Shown one piece after another: positions 51,170 to 61,026 of a stretch of 64,000 bases of DNA; positions within the stretch are counted from its first letter, which is position 1; every line of letters begins with the position of its first letter. The notes under the pieces were generated by a model. That model was given only the letters and a program-made list of their open reading frames with translations. It searched no databases and was not told the DNA's origin. A program made the position numbers and the translations under genes. Source of the DNA: an uncultured Duncaniella sp. (GTDB lineage Bacteria > Bacteroidota > Bacteroidia > Bacteroidales > Muribaculaceae); the NCBI GenBank assembly GCA_910589485.1, contig CAJUSW010000001.1, positions 186,001 through 250,000 of the forward strand. Direction: 5' to 3'.

Positions 51170-53593
51170 TTACGGTTCAATGAAATCAACTGTCACATGA
51201 TCGCTGGCAATGAGGCCGGGAATGTCAACCTCATATTCCATGCCACGGGGCAGGGTGAAGTGGAAATCATAGTTGCCGTCAGGGGTTCTACGCCATTCTG
51301 ATGTCACCTTGCCATGCGGAGTCACCGTTGATGCTGTGGCCCACGTGATGCGCTTCTGACTGTTGAGGGAGAGGAGATCGTCGCTTCTGCGGTCAACTCT
51401 CGGAGCAAGAATAACCTTGGAAAAACCGGGAGCACCCGGCTTTATTCCACCCACGTAGGAGTATAGCCACTCCACCACGGCTCCGTAGGAATAATGATTG
51501 AACGAGTTCATGTTCCACGGATGCTTGTGGAATCCACTCTCACGGGTGTATGAGTCCCACCGCTCCCATATTGTGGTCGCGCCCTGATCGATACTGTAAA
51601 GCCACGAGGGATTCTCACGTTGCTGAATCAGTGTATAGGCCATGTCGTCCACATCGTTGTCGCTGAGTGTGGAGCACAGAAGCGGAGTGCCAACGAAGCC
51701 GGTCGACAACCGGTAGCCGTTATCTCTAATTTTACAGCACAATGCCTCTACAGCCTTGCCACGCAATGAATCGGGCAGAAGCTCGTGTCGGAGAGCGAGG
51801 AGATAGGCGGTCTGGGTAGTCTGTCGCATGGATCCGTCGGGATTGACATATCTGTCCCTGAACTCACGGCGTATATCATCGGCCAATATGGCATAACGAG
51901 AGGAGTCATCATCCTTTCCGAGCACCCGGGCTATATTTGACATCAGATCCGAAACATATACATAGTAGGCCATGCTCACGAAACGGGGATCTACGGGATC
52001 GTAGGCAAGCCAGTCGCCGGTAGCCGTACCTCCACCTATATGCGACCATCTCACCGAATCGGTCTCCTCAACTTGCGTGCCGAGATAATCCATCCACCGG
52101 CTCATGCTCTCATAGTTATCGGCAAGGACGGATGTGTCTCCGGTCATTTCGTACACGTTCCATGGCACTATAACTCCGGCATCACCCCAAGCCGACGTGC
52201 CGTAGCCCCAGAAATTGGCCCAGGGAGCAATGTCGGGATATGCACCGTCCTCACGCTGGGAATTACGCATGTCGCGCATCCATTTTTTATAAAAGTCGGC
52301 GGCTTCGCTGTTGTACATGGCTGTGCGTGAGAAAAGCTGGGTGTCACCGGTCCAACCGAGTCGCTCATCACGCTGAGGGCAATCGGTAGGTACACTCAGG
52401 AAATTGGAGCGCTGGCTCCACAGAGTATTGGAGAACAGTTTATTGATATCGGCATCGGAACATTCAAACCGTCCATGCTCCACAATGTCGGCACCCATCG
52501 GTTTACCTGTCACCGATGCAATTGTGACATCTCCGGAAGTCTCTATCTCCACATAACGGAATCCCATGAAAGTGTGTCGCGGACGCACCGTCTCGCCGGC
52601 CTTTTCTCCTGCAAGAGTGTAACGCAACGAGGCATCGGCTTCACGGAGATTATAGGACCAAAGGCTTCCGGCCGGCCCGTCATCCAGGCGGCCCTCCTTG
52701 TCGCCGGTGTCATTGAGCATCTCGCCATGCGATACCGTCACCGTGGTACCACGGTCGCCCATGACCTGCATCTCCACAATTCCGGCAAAATTTTGGCCGA
52801 AATCGACCAAGGCGGTTTCTCCCGCTTTCAGGTCCAGAGGCCATGATATGCTGTCGGCATCCTTTATGATATTTATACGTCCGAATTGTGTATCACCGGC
52901 AATATTTCCACGATAAACGAGAGTGCGCTCGGGTCTGCGCCACAGGATACTGTCACGCACCTGCACAAGCGGACCCTCATGGGGAATCACCGTTGGAACC
53001 GTCCCGTCATAAACCGATGCGGCTTCCCATACGTTGAATTTCTTTCGTGCATCCACCACTTCCCCGTTGTATATATCGCCGAGGATCAGCGGGCCGTCCA
53101 CACTATATTCCCATGACGGACCGGTGGATGCTATGATTTTTCCGTCGGTCGTGCTCACCGTGGCCCTCAGGCACAGATCAAGATCCTTGCCATAGGCATT
53201 GCGGCTGATGCCTCCGCCCCTCCATCCGCGACTCAACTGTATGACGATCTCATTATTTCCTTCATGAATATAGGGAGTTATGTCAGCCTCCTGGCTCATC
53301 ACCTCCTTGCGGTAATCGGTCCAGCCGGGATTCAATTCACCCATATCGACATGCTTTCCGTTGACAGTCACGTCATATATACCCAGAGCGGTACAGTTCA
53401 GGCGCAGATCAGGGATGGGGCTCCCGACTGAAAATGCGGTCCTGAAAGCCGGCATCGAACCTTGCTTACCGGCGGTGATCCAGGCTGATTCTTTGAATAG
53501 GCTGTCGGTGCGGGAGATATGCGCTGAGGCTTGAGCCGGAATCGCGGCTGTGATGAATAATGCGGCCGACAGAAGGTGTAATATATTTTTCAT
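51170..53593 (-). CDS. Alpha-L-rhamnosidase (GH78)
   Basis: Exported glycosidase that removes terminal alpha-L-rhamnose from plant or bacterial glycans. 807 residues: signal peptide (MKNILHLLSAALFITAAIPAQA), N-terminal beta domains (YDVTVNGKHVDMGELNPGWTDYRKEV is the family's carbohydrate-binding start), a middle concanavalin-like domain, the six-hairpin catalytic domain from about 395 with the signature PTDCPQRDERLGWTGD, and a C-terminal beta domain (PGFSKVILAPR). SMNSFNHYSYG-like text (MNSFNHYSYGAVVEWLY) completes the active-site region. No SusC/SusD pair or regulator is adjacent. Lies downstream of the galactose operon behind a terminator. Confidence 0.94.
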   Translation of the reverse strand: MKNILHLLSAALFITAAIPAQASAHISRTDSLFKESAWITAGKQGSMPAFRTAFSVGSPIPDLRLNCTALGIYDVTVNGKHVDMGELNPGWTDYRKEVMSQEADITPYIHEGNNEIVIQLSRGWRGGGISRNAYGKDLDLCLRATVSTTDGKIIASTGPSWEYSVDGPLILGDIYNGEVVDARKKFNVWEAASVYDGTVPTVIPHEGPLVQVRDSILWRRPERTLVYRGNIAGDTQFGRINIIKDADSISWPLDLKAGETALVDFGQNFAGIVEMQVMGDRGTTVTVSHGEMLNDTGDKEGRLDDGPAGSLWSYNLREADASLRYTLAGEKAGETVRPRHTFMGFRYVEIETSGDVTIASVTGKPMGADIVEHGRFECSDADINKLFSNTLWSQRSNFLSVPTDCPQRDERLGWTGDTQLFSRTAMYNSEAADFYKKWMRDMRNSQREDGAYPDIAPWANFWGYGTSAWGDAGVIVPWNVYEMTGDTSVLADNYESMSRWMDYLGTQVEETDSVRWSHIGGGTATGDWLAYDPVDPRFVSMAYYVYVSDLMSNIARVLGKDDDSSRYAILADDIRREFRDRYVNPDGSMRQTTQTAYLLALRHELLPDSLRGKAVEALCCKIRDNGYRLSTGFVGTPLLCSTLSDNDVDDMAYTLIQQRENPSWLYSIDQGATTIWERWDSYTRESGFHKHPWNMNSFNHYSYGAVVEWLYSYVGGIKPGAPGFSKVILAPRVDRRSDDLLSLNSQKRITWATASTVTPHGKVTSEWRRTPDGNYDFHFTLPRGMEYEVDIPGLIASDHVTVDFIEP

Positions 53594-53630
53594 AGTTGGT
53601 TTTCAGTGTGTTTCCTGCGTGATATAAAAC

Positions 53631-53662
53631 TGGAACAGGGATGAAGTCTCAACCCTGTTCCA
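53631..53662 (-). terminator. Terminator of the galactose operon
   Basis: Perfect 10-bp stem TGGAACAGGG / CCCTGTTCCA, followed on the minus strand by GTTTTATATC; 67 bases past the galK stop. Confidence 0.8.
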
Positions 53663-53729
53663 ATATAATTCAGCTCCACAGTCTACCTACATCCCAATAG
53701 GCAGACATGAGAATGGTGCATTTCAATGA

Positions 53730-54872
53730 TTACTCTTCAATGCGACGGGCGCCGTCAGAGATAATCACGTCATAGATCTTGGGAGCGTGACCATACTTGG
53801 CGGCAAACTTCTCCTTGGCTGTCTCGATGAAGTGGTCATACTTATCGTCGGCCACCAGGTTGATGGTGCAACCTCCGAAACCGCCACCCATGATGCGTGA
53901 ACCGGTCACGCCACACTCCTTGGCTATGTCGTTGAGATAGTCGAGCTCCTCGCACGATACCTCATAGTCCTTGGAGAGGCCACGGTGGGTCTCATACATG
54001 AGACGGCCTACAGTGTCGATATCGCCACGGTTGAGAGCGTCGCACACGTCGAGCACACGCTCCTTCTCCTCGATAACAAACTTGGCACGCATATAATCCT
54101 CAGCCGTGATATCGCTCTTGACTGCTTCAAGAGCCTCCATATCGGCATCACGCAGGGTCTCGATACCGAGACGCTTGGCCACGCGCTCGCACGACTGGCG
54201 ACGCTTGTTGTAGGGAGAATCCACGAGTTCGTGCTTAACCACCGAGTCAACAAGCACCAGCTTGTAGCCGTCGATCTTGAAGGGGAAGTATTCATATTCG
54301 AGCGAGCGGCAATCGAGACGGATCAGGCAGTCCTTCTTGCCGAATACTGATGCAAACTGGTCCATGATACCGCAGTTCACTCCGCAGTAATTGTGCTCGG
54401 TGGACTGGCCGATCTTGGCGAGTTCAAACTTCTCGATGGTGTTGTCGTTGAACATATCGTTGAGCGCGAATGCGAAGCATGACTCCAGGGCAGCCGATGA
54501 GGACAGGCCCGCGCCGAGGGGCACGTTGCCTGCAAACACAGCATCAAAACCCTTGACGGTGCCACCGCGTTTGATGGTCTCGCGACATACACCGAACACA
54601 TAGCGTGCCCACTGCTGCTTGGGAGCATCCTCCTCGTTAAGACCGAAATGGGCCTCCTCGTTGAGATCGAGCGAGTACAGGTTGACGGTATCGGTGCCGT
54701 TGGCACGGATATCGGCCATGATCATCTTGTCGATAGCGCCGGGGAACACGAAGCCACCGTTGTAGTCGGTGTGCTCTCCGATGAGGTTGATACGGCCGGC
54801 CGAAGCGTAAAGTGTGCCTTTACCGCCGAAATGCTCGTCAAAGGCTTTGACAATCTTGTTTTTTAATTCCAT
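53730..54872 (-). CDS. galK: Galactokinase
   Basis: Phosphorylates alpha-D-galactose to galactose-1-phosphate (GHMP kinase, cytoplasm). 380 residues with the three family motifs: GRINLIGEHTDYNGG at 26-40, NVPLGAGLSSSAALES near 112-127, and SRIMGGGFGGCTINLV near 330-345. Asp in NCGIMDQFAS is the catalytic base. Last gene of the galM-nucleotidyltransferase-galK operon, 51 bases behind the nucleotidyltransferase. galT and galE are not in the window. Confidence 0.97.
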   Translation of the reverse strand: MELKNKIVKAFDEHFGGKGTLYASAGRINLIGEHTDYNGGFVFPGAIDKMIMADIRANGTDTVNLYSLDLNEEAHFGLNEEDAPKQQWARYVFGVCRETIKRGGTVKGFDAVFAGNVPLGAGLSSSAALESCFAFALNDMFNDNTIEKFELAKIGQSTEHNYCGVNCGIMDQFASVFGKKDCLIRLDCRSLEYEYFPFKIDGYKLVLVDSVVKHELVDSPYNKRRQSCERVAKRLGIETLRDADMEALEAVKSDITAEDYMRAKFVIEEKERVLDVCDALNRGDIDTVGRLMYETHRGLSKDYEVSCEELDYLNDIAKECGVTGSRIMGGGFGGCTINLVADDKYDHFIETAKEKFAAKYGHAPKIYDVIISDGARRIEE

Positions 54873-54923
54873 GGTTTTATATGGTTGAGGTAAGTATTTG
54901 TGTGTGTTTGTGTCAATTGAGGA

Positions 54924-55829
54924 TTAGAACATCTTTTCGGGATATACACCGTCGGCGTGCAGCTGGGCGAATTTCTCCACCACTCCGGGACGGTCGGCGG
55001 CATAAGTCACGCCAAACCAGCGTGAATCAGTGTCGAGCACTTTGACGGTAGCCTCTCCGTTGTGGATGAGAGTGTCGATGCACAGAGGAATGAAAAACTC
55101 AGCCTTGGGAGTATTGAGGTCCTTGTCAAGGAATTTCTTGAACTCACGCTCGCTATAGTCGAAGTAGTCGGGAGTGAAGCCCCAGAGGTTCATCGACACG
55201 GGAGTCATGGGATCGAGGGTCTGCTCAACGCCATTCTCGTCGGTGAACACGATATCGCCGTTGGGGGCATAGCTGATGGCTGTACGCTCCACCACACCGG
55301 TGAGATTACCGTCGGCACCGGTCGAGCATACGCCACGGGCCACGCTACCGTTCTCGGTCATAGTGTTGCCCACACGGAATCCTACCATCGAGTAGTCGCC
55401 CTTGCGGTCGCGGGGACGCATGAGATCCTCGGCAATCACGCGGAATGCGTCACGGCCATAGAAGTCGTCGGCATTGATCACAGCAAACGGCTCTTTGATA
55501 ACCTCGCTGCCCATCATCACAGCATGGTTGGTACCCCAGGGCTTGGTGCGGTCGGCGGGACATGTGTAGCCTTCGGGGAGCTTGTCGGTGGACTGGAACA
55601 CCACCTCAACGGGGATGTGGCCCTCATATTTAGACAGGATCTTCTCGCGGAAGTCCTGCTCAAAATCCTTGCGAATCACGAACACAACCTTACCGAATCC
55701 GGCCTGAATGGCATCGTAGATAGAATAATCCATTATGGTCTGGCCCTGAGGACCGAGGGGGTCAAGCTGCTTGAGACCTCCGTAACGGCTACCCATGCCG
55801 GCGGCAAGTACAAAGAGTGTTGGTTTCAT
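54924..55829 (-). CDS. Sugar-phosphate nucleotidyltransferase-like protein in the galactose operon
   Basis: 301 residues with an NTP_transferase fold: the nucleotide loop LFVLAAGMGSRYGGLKQLDPLG at the start, the metal-binding Asp pair in AVINADDFYGRDAF near residue 114, and a middle glycine-rich segment. It begins like UDP/dTDP-sugar pyrophosphorylases but lacks an obvious C-terminal left-handed beta-helix. Its place between galM and galK makes galactose-1-phosphate or glucose-1-phosphate the likely substrate, with UTP as partner; that is inference. Another sugar-1-phosphate or a choline/kinase-linked role is possible. Confidence 0.8.
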   Translation of the reverse strand: MKPTLFVLAAGMGSRYGGLKQLDPLGPQGQTIMDYSIYDAIQAGFGKVVFVIRKDFEQDFREKILSKYEGHIPVEVVFQSTDKLPEGYTCPADRTKPWGTNHAVMMGSEVIKEPFAVINADDFYGRDAFRVIAEDLMRPRDRKGDYSMVGFRVGNTMTENGSVARGVCSTGADGNLTGVVERTAISYAPNGDIVFTDENGVEQTLDPMTPVSMNLWGFTPDYFDYSEREFKKFLDKDLNTPKAEFFIPLCIDTLIHNGEATVKVLDTDSRWFGVTYAADRPGVVEKFAQLHADGVYPEKMF

Positions 55830-55857
55830 ATTTTTACTTAGCTATTGGAATTAATGA

Positions 55858-56898
55858 TTATTTGAATGTGAATTTTATAGTCTCGTCATACTCCTCATCG
55901 GGACGGAGCACCGGAGAGGGGAACTGAGATTTATTGGGAGCATCGGGGAATCCCTGACACTCGATGGCCACGCCGTCGTAATCCTTGTAGGCATGTCCCG
56001 AAATGCTCTCGGGGCATCCGTCGAGCCAATTGCCGGTATAGATCTGCATGCCGGGCTGAGTGGTCTCGACAAGCAGGTGACGACCCGATTTCGGGCCCTT
56101 CAACTCAGCCACGGGAAGGAGCTTGCCTTTCTCGTATCCGTCGATCACCCAGCAGTGGTCATACCCCTTGCCTATCTTCAGCGCCTCGAAATCGGCGTTG
56201 ATGTCACGGCCTATAGCCTTGAAGGACGTGAAGTCCATGGGAGTACCCTCGACCGGAGCGATCTCTCCGGTGGGTATCTGGGTGGGGTCGGTGGGGAGCC
56301 AGCGCGATGCATTGAGCTTGAGCTCGTGGTCGAGCACTGTGCCTGAATCCTCGCCGTCGAGGTTGAAGTACACGTGATTGGTGAGATTTATCACCGTGGG
56401 GGCATCGGTGGTGGCACCGAGACGTAGTGTCAGCTCGTTGTCGTCGCTCCAGGTGTATTCGGCTGTGGCTGTGAGATTGCCCGGATAGCCTTCCTCACCA
56501 TCCTCGGCACAATATACCATCACCACCTTATTGTCGCCCACCACACGGGCATCCCATATCTGGTTCATGAACCCTTCGGGGCCGCCGTGCAAGGCATTGG
56601 GGCCGTTATTGATAGCGAGTGAGTATTCCTTACCGTCGAGAGTGAAGTGTCCCAGGGCTATGCGGTTGGCGAAACGTCCGGGTATCTTTCCGGCACAGGG
56701 GCCGTCGGCAATCCATGAAGCGGCATCCTTATATCCGAGAGCCACATCGGCCATCACTCCGTCCTTGTCAGGAACAATTATGGATACTATGCCGGCTCCG
56801 AGGGTCGACAATGTGACGCTCGCACCAGACTTGTTGGTGATAGTAAAATGTGTGATCTCTCCCTTAGGTGAAGGATAAGAAGTTTTGGTAATAGACAT
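55858..56898 (-). CDS. galM: Aldose 1-epimerase (galactose mutarotase)
   Basis: Interconverts beta- and alpha-D-galactose so that galactokinase can act. 346 residues from the ATG at 56898 (MSITKTSYPSPKGEITHFTI); a longer frame would run across the promoter. Family marks: GRFANRIALGHFTLDG, NGPNALHGGPEGF, the catalytic His in INLTNHVYFNLDG, YDHCWVID, and the catalytic Glu in VAIECQGFPDAPN. No signal peptide, so cytoplasmic. First gene of the operon, 28 bases before the nucleotidyltransferase. Confidence 0.95.
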   Translation of the reverse strand: MSITKTSYPSPKGEITHFTITNKSGASVTLSTLGAGIVSIIVPDKDGVMADVALGYKDAASWIADGPCAGKIPGRFANRIALGHFTLDGKEYSLAINNGPNALHGGPEGFMNQIWDARVVGDNKVVMVYCAEDGEEGYPGNLTATAEYTWSDDNELTLRLGATTDAPTVINLTNHVYFNLDGEDSGTVLDHELKLNASRWLPTDPTQIPTGEIAPVEGTPMDFTSFKAIGRDINADFEALKIGKGYDHCWVIDGYEKGKLLPVAELKGPKSGRHLLVETTQPGMQIYTGNWLDGCPESISGHAYKDYDGVAIECQGFPDAPNKSQFPSPVLRPDEEYDETIKFTFK

Positions 56899-56952
56899 GA
56901 TGATTATGTGTCGGTAAAAAAGGTTGATGGCCGGAGTATTCATCCGGTCACG

Positions 56953-56983
56953 CAAATGTAAGCATTTATCAATTGGCAAACAA
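56953..56983 (-). promoter_or_regulatory. Promoter of the galactose operon
   Basis: Minus strand: TTG (56981-56983), 20-base spacer, TACATTTG (56953-56960); leader about 50 nt to galM. No operator-like palindrome stands out. Confidence 0.65.
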
Positions 56984-57056
56984 TTACAAATACGTCAAAA
57001 ATGCATAAAAATATTTCATATTCACATCATTCCAACCCACGATGTGATAATCCGGG

Positions 57057-58520
57057 TTAAAATGACCGCTCACGGCGCGATGCGTCGATGCGCAGGAGTA
57101 TGAACAGCAGGAACGTGAAGCCCCACAATGATGAGCCTCCGTAGCTGAAGAACGGCAACGGAATACCTATCACCGGACACAATCCTATGACCATTCCAAT
57201 GTTGATGGCTATATGGAATATCAGGTAGCTGGCGACACAATAAGCATAGACACGTCCGAACACCGTGGGTTGCCTCTCGGCAAGAGCGAGTATCCTGAGT
57301 ATCAATATCACAAAGAGCACCAATACGGTGGTGGATCCAACGAATCCCTCCTCCTCGCCGATGGTACAGAATATGAAATCGGTGTGCTGTTCGGGCACGT
57401 ATTTCAGCTTGGTCTGTGTGCCGTTAAGGAAGCCTTTTCCCCACATTCCACCCGATCCGACGGCAATCTTGGACTGGTTGACATTGTATCCCGCTCCCTG
57501 GGGATCATCCTCGATACCAAGCGATACCTTGATACGCATCTGCTGGTGTTCCTTCAGCACCGATGTGAATGTGTAGTTGACCGAGAATATAAAGGCGATC
57601 GACACCACCGCGGCACACACGGTTACAAGAAGTGGCTTGGCCTTGGTCTTGAACATCAGGAGTATGCAATATATCAGTGCTATGGCTATGACCGAAAGGA
57701 AGAATATGAGGCCCGGGATCTCCAATCCGGCAATCGTGAGGGCTGTTACCACCACACCGCTGCCTATGAACCAGAGCAATACATTGCGTGCGGCAACCAT
57801 ATCCTTGCAATACAGGGCAAGCATCGCCACGATCAGCAACATGATCATGATGAACACTGCCGCCTGGCCGATGGGAATACCGAGCAGAAGTGAGCCTGTA
57901 AACTTGACCTCAACCACAAAGAACACCACGGCACACAATGCCGCAAGCAGGACAAGTCCGCTCATGCCCTCGCGGTACAGCACAAAAAACAAGGAGAGGT
58001 ACACCAGGGCCGAGCCGGTCTCGTTCTGCCCGATGATGAGCAGCACGGGGAGGAAAATTATCATCAGGGCCAGGGCGTAATTCTTCTTGCTGGCATTGAG
58101 CGAGAAATTATAGCTCGAAAACAGTTTGGCAAGGCACAGCGCGGTAGCGAACTTGCCAAACTCGGCCGGTTGCAGACTCATAGGGCCAAACACAAGCCAG
58201 GAATGTGAGCCTTTAGTATCGGGAGCGACAAATATCGTCACAAGCAACAGCAAAAGCAATCCCACATATATAACGTAGGCATAGTTCTCGTACACCCTCA
58301 CGTCGATGAGCAGTATCACCAGGCCAAGGCCGAGAGAGAGGCCGATCCAGCGGAACTGCTTGCCCGAGAACTCGGCAAAACTGAGCATGTTGGCATGGTC
58401 GAAGTCATAGCTGGCGGCATAGATGCTCACCATACCCAGTGTCACAAGGATAATATATAGTATCACTGTGAACCAGTCCACATACTTGAATACCGATGCC
58501 GTTGTCTCCTTCTGCTGCAT
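57057..58520 (-). CDS. rodA: Rod-shape SEDS peptidoglycan polymerase RodA
   Basis: Inner-membrane glycosyltransferase that polymerises lipid II in the elongasome together with PBP2. 487 residues, about ten or more helices. SEDS marks: GSHSWLVFGPMSLQPAEFGKFA, IGQNETGSALVYLSLFF, the large loop ending GYNVNQSKIAVGSGGMWGKGFLNGTQ, VPEQHTDFIFCTIGEEEGF, and GIPLPFFSYGGSSL. The extra helices in the middle (about 200-290) are longer than in E. coli RodA (370 aa), as in other Bacteroidetes. Last gene of mreB-mreC-mreD-mrdA-rodA. Confidence 0.96.
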   Translation of the reverse strand: MQQKETTASVFKYVDWFTVILYIILVTLGMVSIYAASYDFDHANMLSFAEFSGKQFRWIGLSLGLGLVILLIDVRVYENYAYVIYVGLLLLLLVTIFVAPDTKGSHSWLVFGPMSLQPAEFGKFATALCLAKLFSSYNFSLNASKKNYALALMIIFLPVLLIIGQNETGSALVYLSLFFVLYREGMSGLVLLAALCAVVFFVVEVKFTGSLLLGIPIGQAAVFIMIMLLIVAMLALYCKDMVAARNVLLWFIGSGVVVTALTIAGLEIPGLIFFLSVIAIALIYCILLMFKTKAKPLLVTVCAAVVSIAFIFSVNYTFTSVLKEHQQMRIKVSLGIEDDPQGAGYNVNQSKIAVGSGGMWGKGFLNGTQTKLKYVPEQHTDFIFCTIGEEEGFVGSTTVLVLFVILILRILALAERQPTVFGRVYAYCVASYLIFHIAINIGMVIGLCPVIGIPLPFFSYGGSSLWGFTFLLFILLRIDASRRERSF

Positions 58521-58585
58521 TGCCGAATTATTGTATTTCTGTCGAGAACCTGTTGATTATTGATGGATTGTTAAAACTCAATGGC

Positions 58586-60448
58586 TTAGTGTTTCTTGGT
58601 GCCGGCATACTGTATGGTGTTGCTCTGCAGCATCCTTTCCTCAAGATACTTCCGCTCGGGTGGGATATAGCCTCTCAGATACTTTTCCATCACAAGCGAA
58701 CCGATAGGCACACCGAAGGTGGCACCGAAGCCGGCATTCTCCACATACACCGCCACCGCGATCTTAGGCTCGTGATAGGGTGCGAATCCCATAAATGCCG
58801 AGTGGTCACGGCCATGGGGATTCTGGGCGGTACCGGTCTTACCACACACCTCTATATCGGGAAGATTGGCCACGCGGCATGTACCGCCTGTCACTGCCAT
58901 GCGCATACCCTCGGCAACCTGCTCGTACCATTTGCGGTCGATCGACGTGTCGTGACGCTCAAGATATTCGCCCGGAACCACGGTATCCTGTATCTCCTTC
59001 ACTACATGAGGAGTGATGTAATGACCACGGTTGGCAATCGTGGCCGAGAGATTGGCTATCTGCAACGGCGTGGCAAGGATCTCGCCCTGACCGATCGCGA
59101 TTGATATGATGGTGGTCGCGCTCCAATGTCCGTCGCCGTAACGCTTGTTGTAGAACTCCACGTTGGGGATGAATCCGCGGTACTCGCCCGGAAGGTCTAT
59201 ACCGAGCTTATAACCGTAACCCTGGGAAATCATGTGGTGCTTCCAGATATCAAACGCCTTGGCCGAAGTTCCATATTTGCTCTTCTTGTCAATCATGTTT
59301 TTCAGACCCCAGCAGAAGTATGCGTTACAAGATGTCTGCAACGCAGGCTTCAACGGCAACGGGGATCCGTGGCCATGGCATCCCACCTTGAGGCGACCAA
59401 GCACAAATCCATGGTAGCACGGATATGGTGTGGAGGGGGTGATGATACCTTCCTGGAGGAATATGAGACCCTGAGTAGGCTTGAAGGTCGATCCCGGGGG
59501 ATAGGTGGCCTGGATGGCTCGGTTGAGCAGTGGCTTGTCGAGATCGCCCATCATCTTGTTGTAATTATTGCCACGGTCACGCCCGACGAGCAATGTAGGG
59601 TCGTAGGTGGGAGCCGTGACCAGACATAATACCTCGCCGGTGGATGGCTCGATAGCCACAACGGCTCCTTTCTTGTTCACCATCAGCGACTCGGCATATT
59701 GCTGCAACTCAATGTTAAGGCTCAGCTTGATATTCTTTCCGGCCACTGCCTCGCGGTCGAGCGCACCTTCCTCGTAACGGCCCTGGATACGCCCGAGGGC
59801 ATCGCGCATCAACACCTCAGTGCCCTTGACTCCACGGAGAAAACGCTCGTAGGTGTGCTCGACACCGATATCGCCCATATAGTCGCCTCGCATGTAGTAG
59901 GGATCCTTCTCCATGTCGGCGGGAGCGACCTCTCGGATATTTCCGAGCACATTGGATGCACACTTGTAATTATACTCGCGCAGGATACGCTTCTGGATAT
60001 AGAAACCGGGGAAACGGTACAACTTCTCCTGCAAACGGCCATATTCCTCGGCCGAGAGATGCGTGAGAAGTTTCTGAGGGGAATAGGGCGACCATCCGGG
60101 ATTGCGACGCTTGTCACGCATGTCGGCCATGCGCTTCACCAGATCCTCGGGGGTGATGTTCACCGCATTACAGAAATCTATGGTATCGAAATCCTTTATG
60201 TCGCGCGGAATCACCATGACGTCATAGGCCGGCTGGTTGAACACCACCAATCGCCCGTCACGGTCATATATTATACCTCGCGATGGATACACAGCCTTGC
60301 GCAGGAAGGCATTGGAATCGGCAAAATCCTTGTACTTCGCCTCCATCACCTGGAGACCGAAGAGACGTATTACATATATTATAGCGATTATAACTATGAA
60401 TCCGCCTATGACATATTGCCGTTTGGCCAGGTTATAGTCTTTTCTCAC
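58586..60448 (-). CDS. mrdA: Penicillin-binding protein 2 (elongasome transpeptidase)
   Basis: 620 residues, GTG start. One membrane helix at about 12-32, a PBP dimerisation (pedestal) domain to about 215, then the transpeptidase with STFK in YPPGSTFKP near 320, SCN in LQTSCNAYF near 375, and KTGT in VCGKTGTAQ near 535. Cross-links the strands made by RodA during side-wall growth. Its start overlaps the mreD end by 17 bases, indicating translational coupling. An unusual point is the GHGSPLPL pair of Gly-His near the SxN loop, typical of Bacteroidetes PBP2. Confidence 0.96.
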   Translation of the reverse strand: MRKDYNLAKRQYVIGGFIVIIAIIYVIRLFGLQVMEAKYKDFADSNAFLRKAVYPSRGIIYDRDGRLVVFNQPAYDVMVIPRDIKDFDTIDFCNAVNITPEDLVKRMADMRDKRRNPGWSPYSPQKLLTHLSAEEYGRLQEKLYRFPGFYIQKRILREYNYKCASNVLGNIREVAPADMEKDPYYMRGDYMGDIGVEHTYERFLRGVKGTEVLMRDALGRIQGRYEEGALDREAVAGKNIKLSLNIELQQYAESLMVNKKGAVVAIEPSTGEVLCLVTAPTYDPTLLVGRDRGNNYNKMMGDLDKPLLNRAIQATYPPGSTFKPTQGLIFLQEGIITPSTPYPCYHGFVLGRLKVGCHGHGSPLPLKPALQTSCNAYFCWGLKNMIDKKSKYGTSAKAFDIWKHHMISQGYGYKLGIDLPGEYRGFIPNVEFYNKRYGDGHWSATTIISIAIGQGEILATPLQIANLSATIANRGHYITPHVVKEIQDTVVPGEYLERHDTSIDRKWYEQVAEGMRMAVTGGTCRVANLPDIEVCGKTGTAQNPHGRDHSAFMGFAPYHEPKIAVAVYVENAGFGATFGVPIGSLVMEKYLRGYIPPERKYLEERMLQSNTIQYAGTKKH

Positions 60449-60953
60449 TTCGGGAAGTCATTAGAGAGTCGATGCCGAGCATTATTATCATTGACAGTAT
60501 GGTACTGAATACAATGCGGAGCACCAGTTGGAGAGGATTAAAGAAAGTGAATGCCTCGATGATGAAGATCAATGTGCAGTAAATCACTGTCATTGTGAGC
60601 AGATACTTCATGTACACTGCCACACCGAGTGAAAGCATTGAGGGTTCGGGACGTGTGAGGTCCTCCTCGCGGGGCACATAAAGCCTCAACACCGGGTGTT
60701 TCAGCATGGCCACGACCGTACAGGCCACAGCGTTCATGCCGTAAGTGTCGGAGAAGATGTCGACAATCAGCCCCAGAAAGAAGCTGACGGTAAGGGTCCA
60801 GTTCAGCGACAATGTGATGGGCAGGCGGAATATCAGATAGATGAACACCATAGGGACCGCCACATTGAACAGGCAGATGTGATTGAACACAATCACCTGA
60901 GCGAGCACCAGTATTAGCCCGAGAAGGAGAAATTGCAGTGTTGTCTTGCTCAT
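60432..60953 (-). CDS. mreD: Rod shape-determining protein MreD
   Basis: 173-residue inner-membrane protein with about five helices, linking MreC to the PBP2/RodA complex. Sequence is poorly conserved in this family; the assignment rests on the helix pattern (LQFLLLGLILVLAQVIVFNH start, FFLGLIVDIFSDTYGMNAV, the GLIVDIFS segment being the most MreD-like) and on its place between mreC and mrdA. Confidence 0.9.
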   Translation of the reverse strand: MSKTTLQFLLLGLILVLAQVIVFNHICLFNVAVPMVFIYLIFRLPITLSLNWTLTVSFFLGLIVDIFSDTYGMNAVACTVVAMLKHPVLRLYVPREEDLTRPEPSMLSLGVAVYMKYLLTMTVIYCTLIFIIEAFTFFNPLQLVLRIVFSTILSMIIMLGIDSLMTSRSEKRL

Positions 60954-61026
60954 TGTGTCCTGTGTGAGTACGCTTATTTATTATGGTGATTTTCTGAATA
61001 TATCGTCGTGGGGGTCAGGGCGGGGA

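Noticed and set aside
56899..56979. Longer galM frame starting at 56979
   Set aside because: It spans the TTG-N20-TACATTTG promoter; GalM proteins start near the inner ATG.
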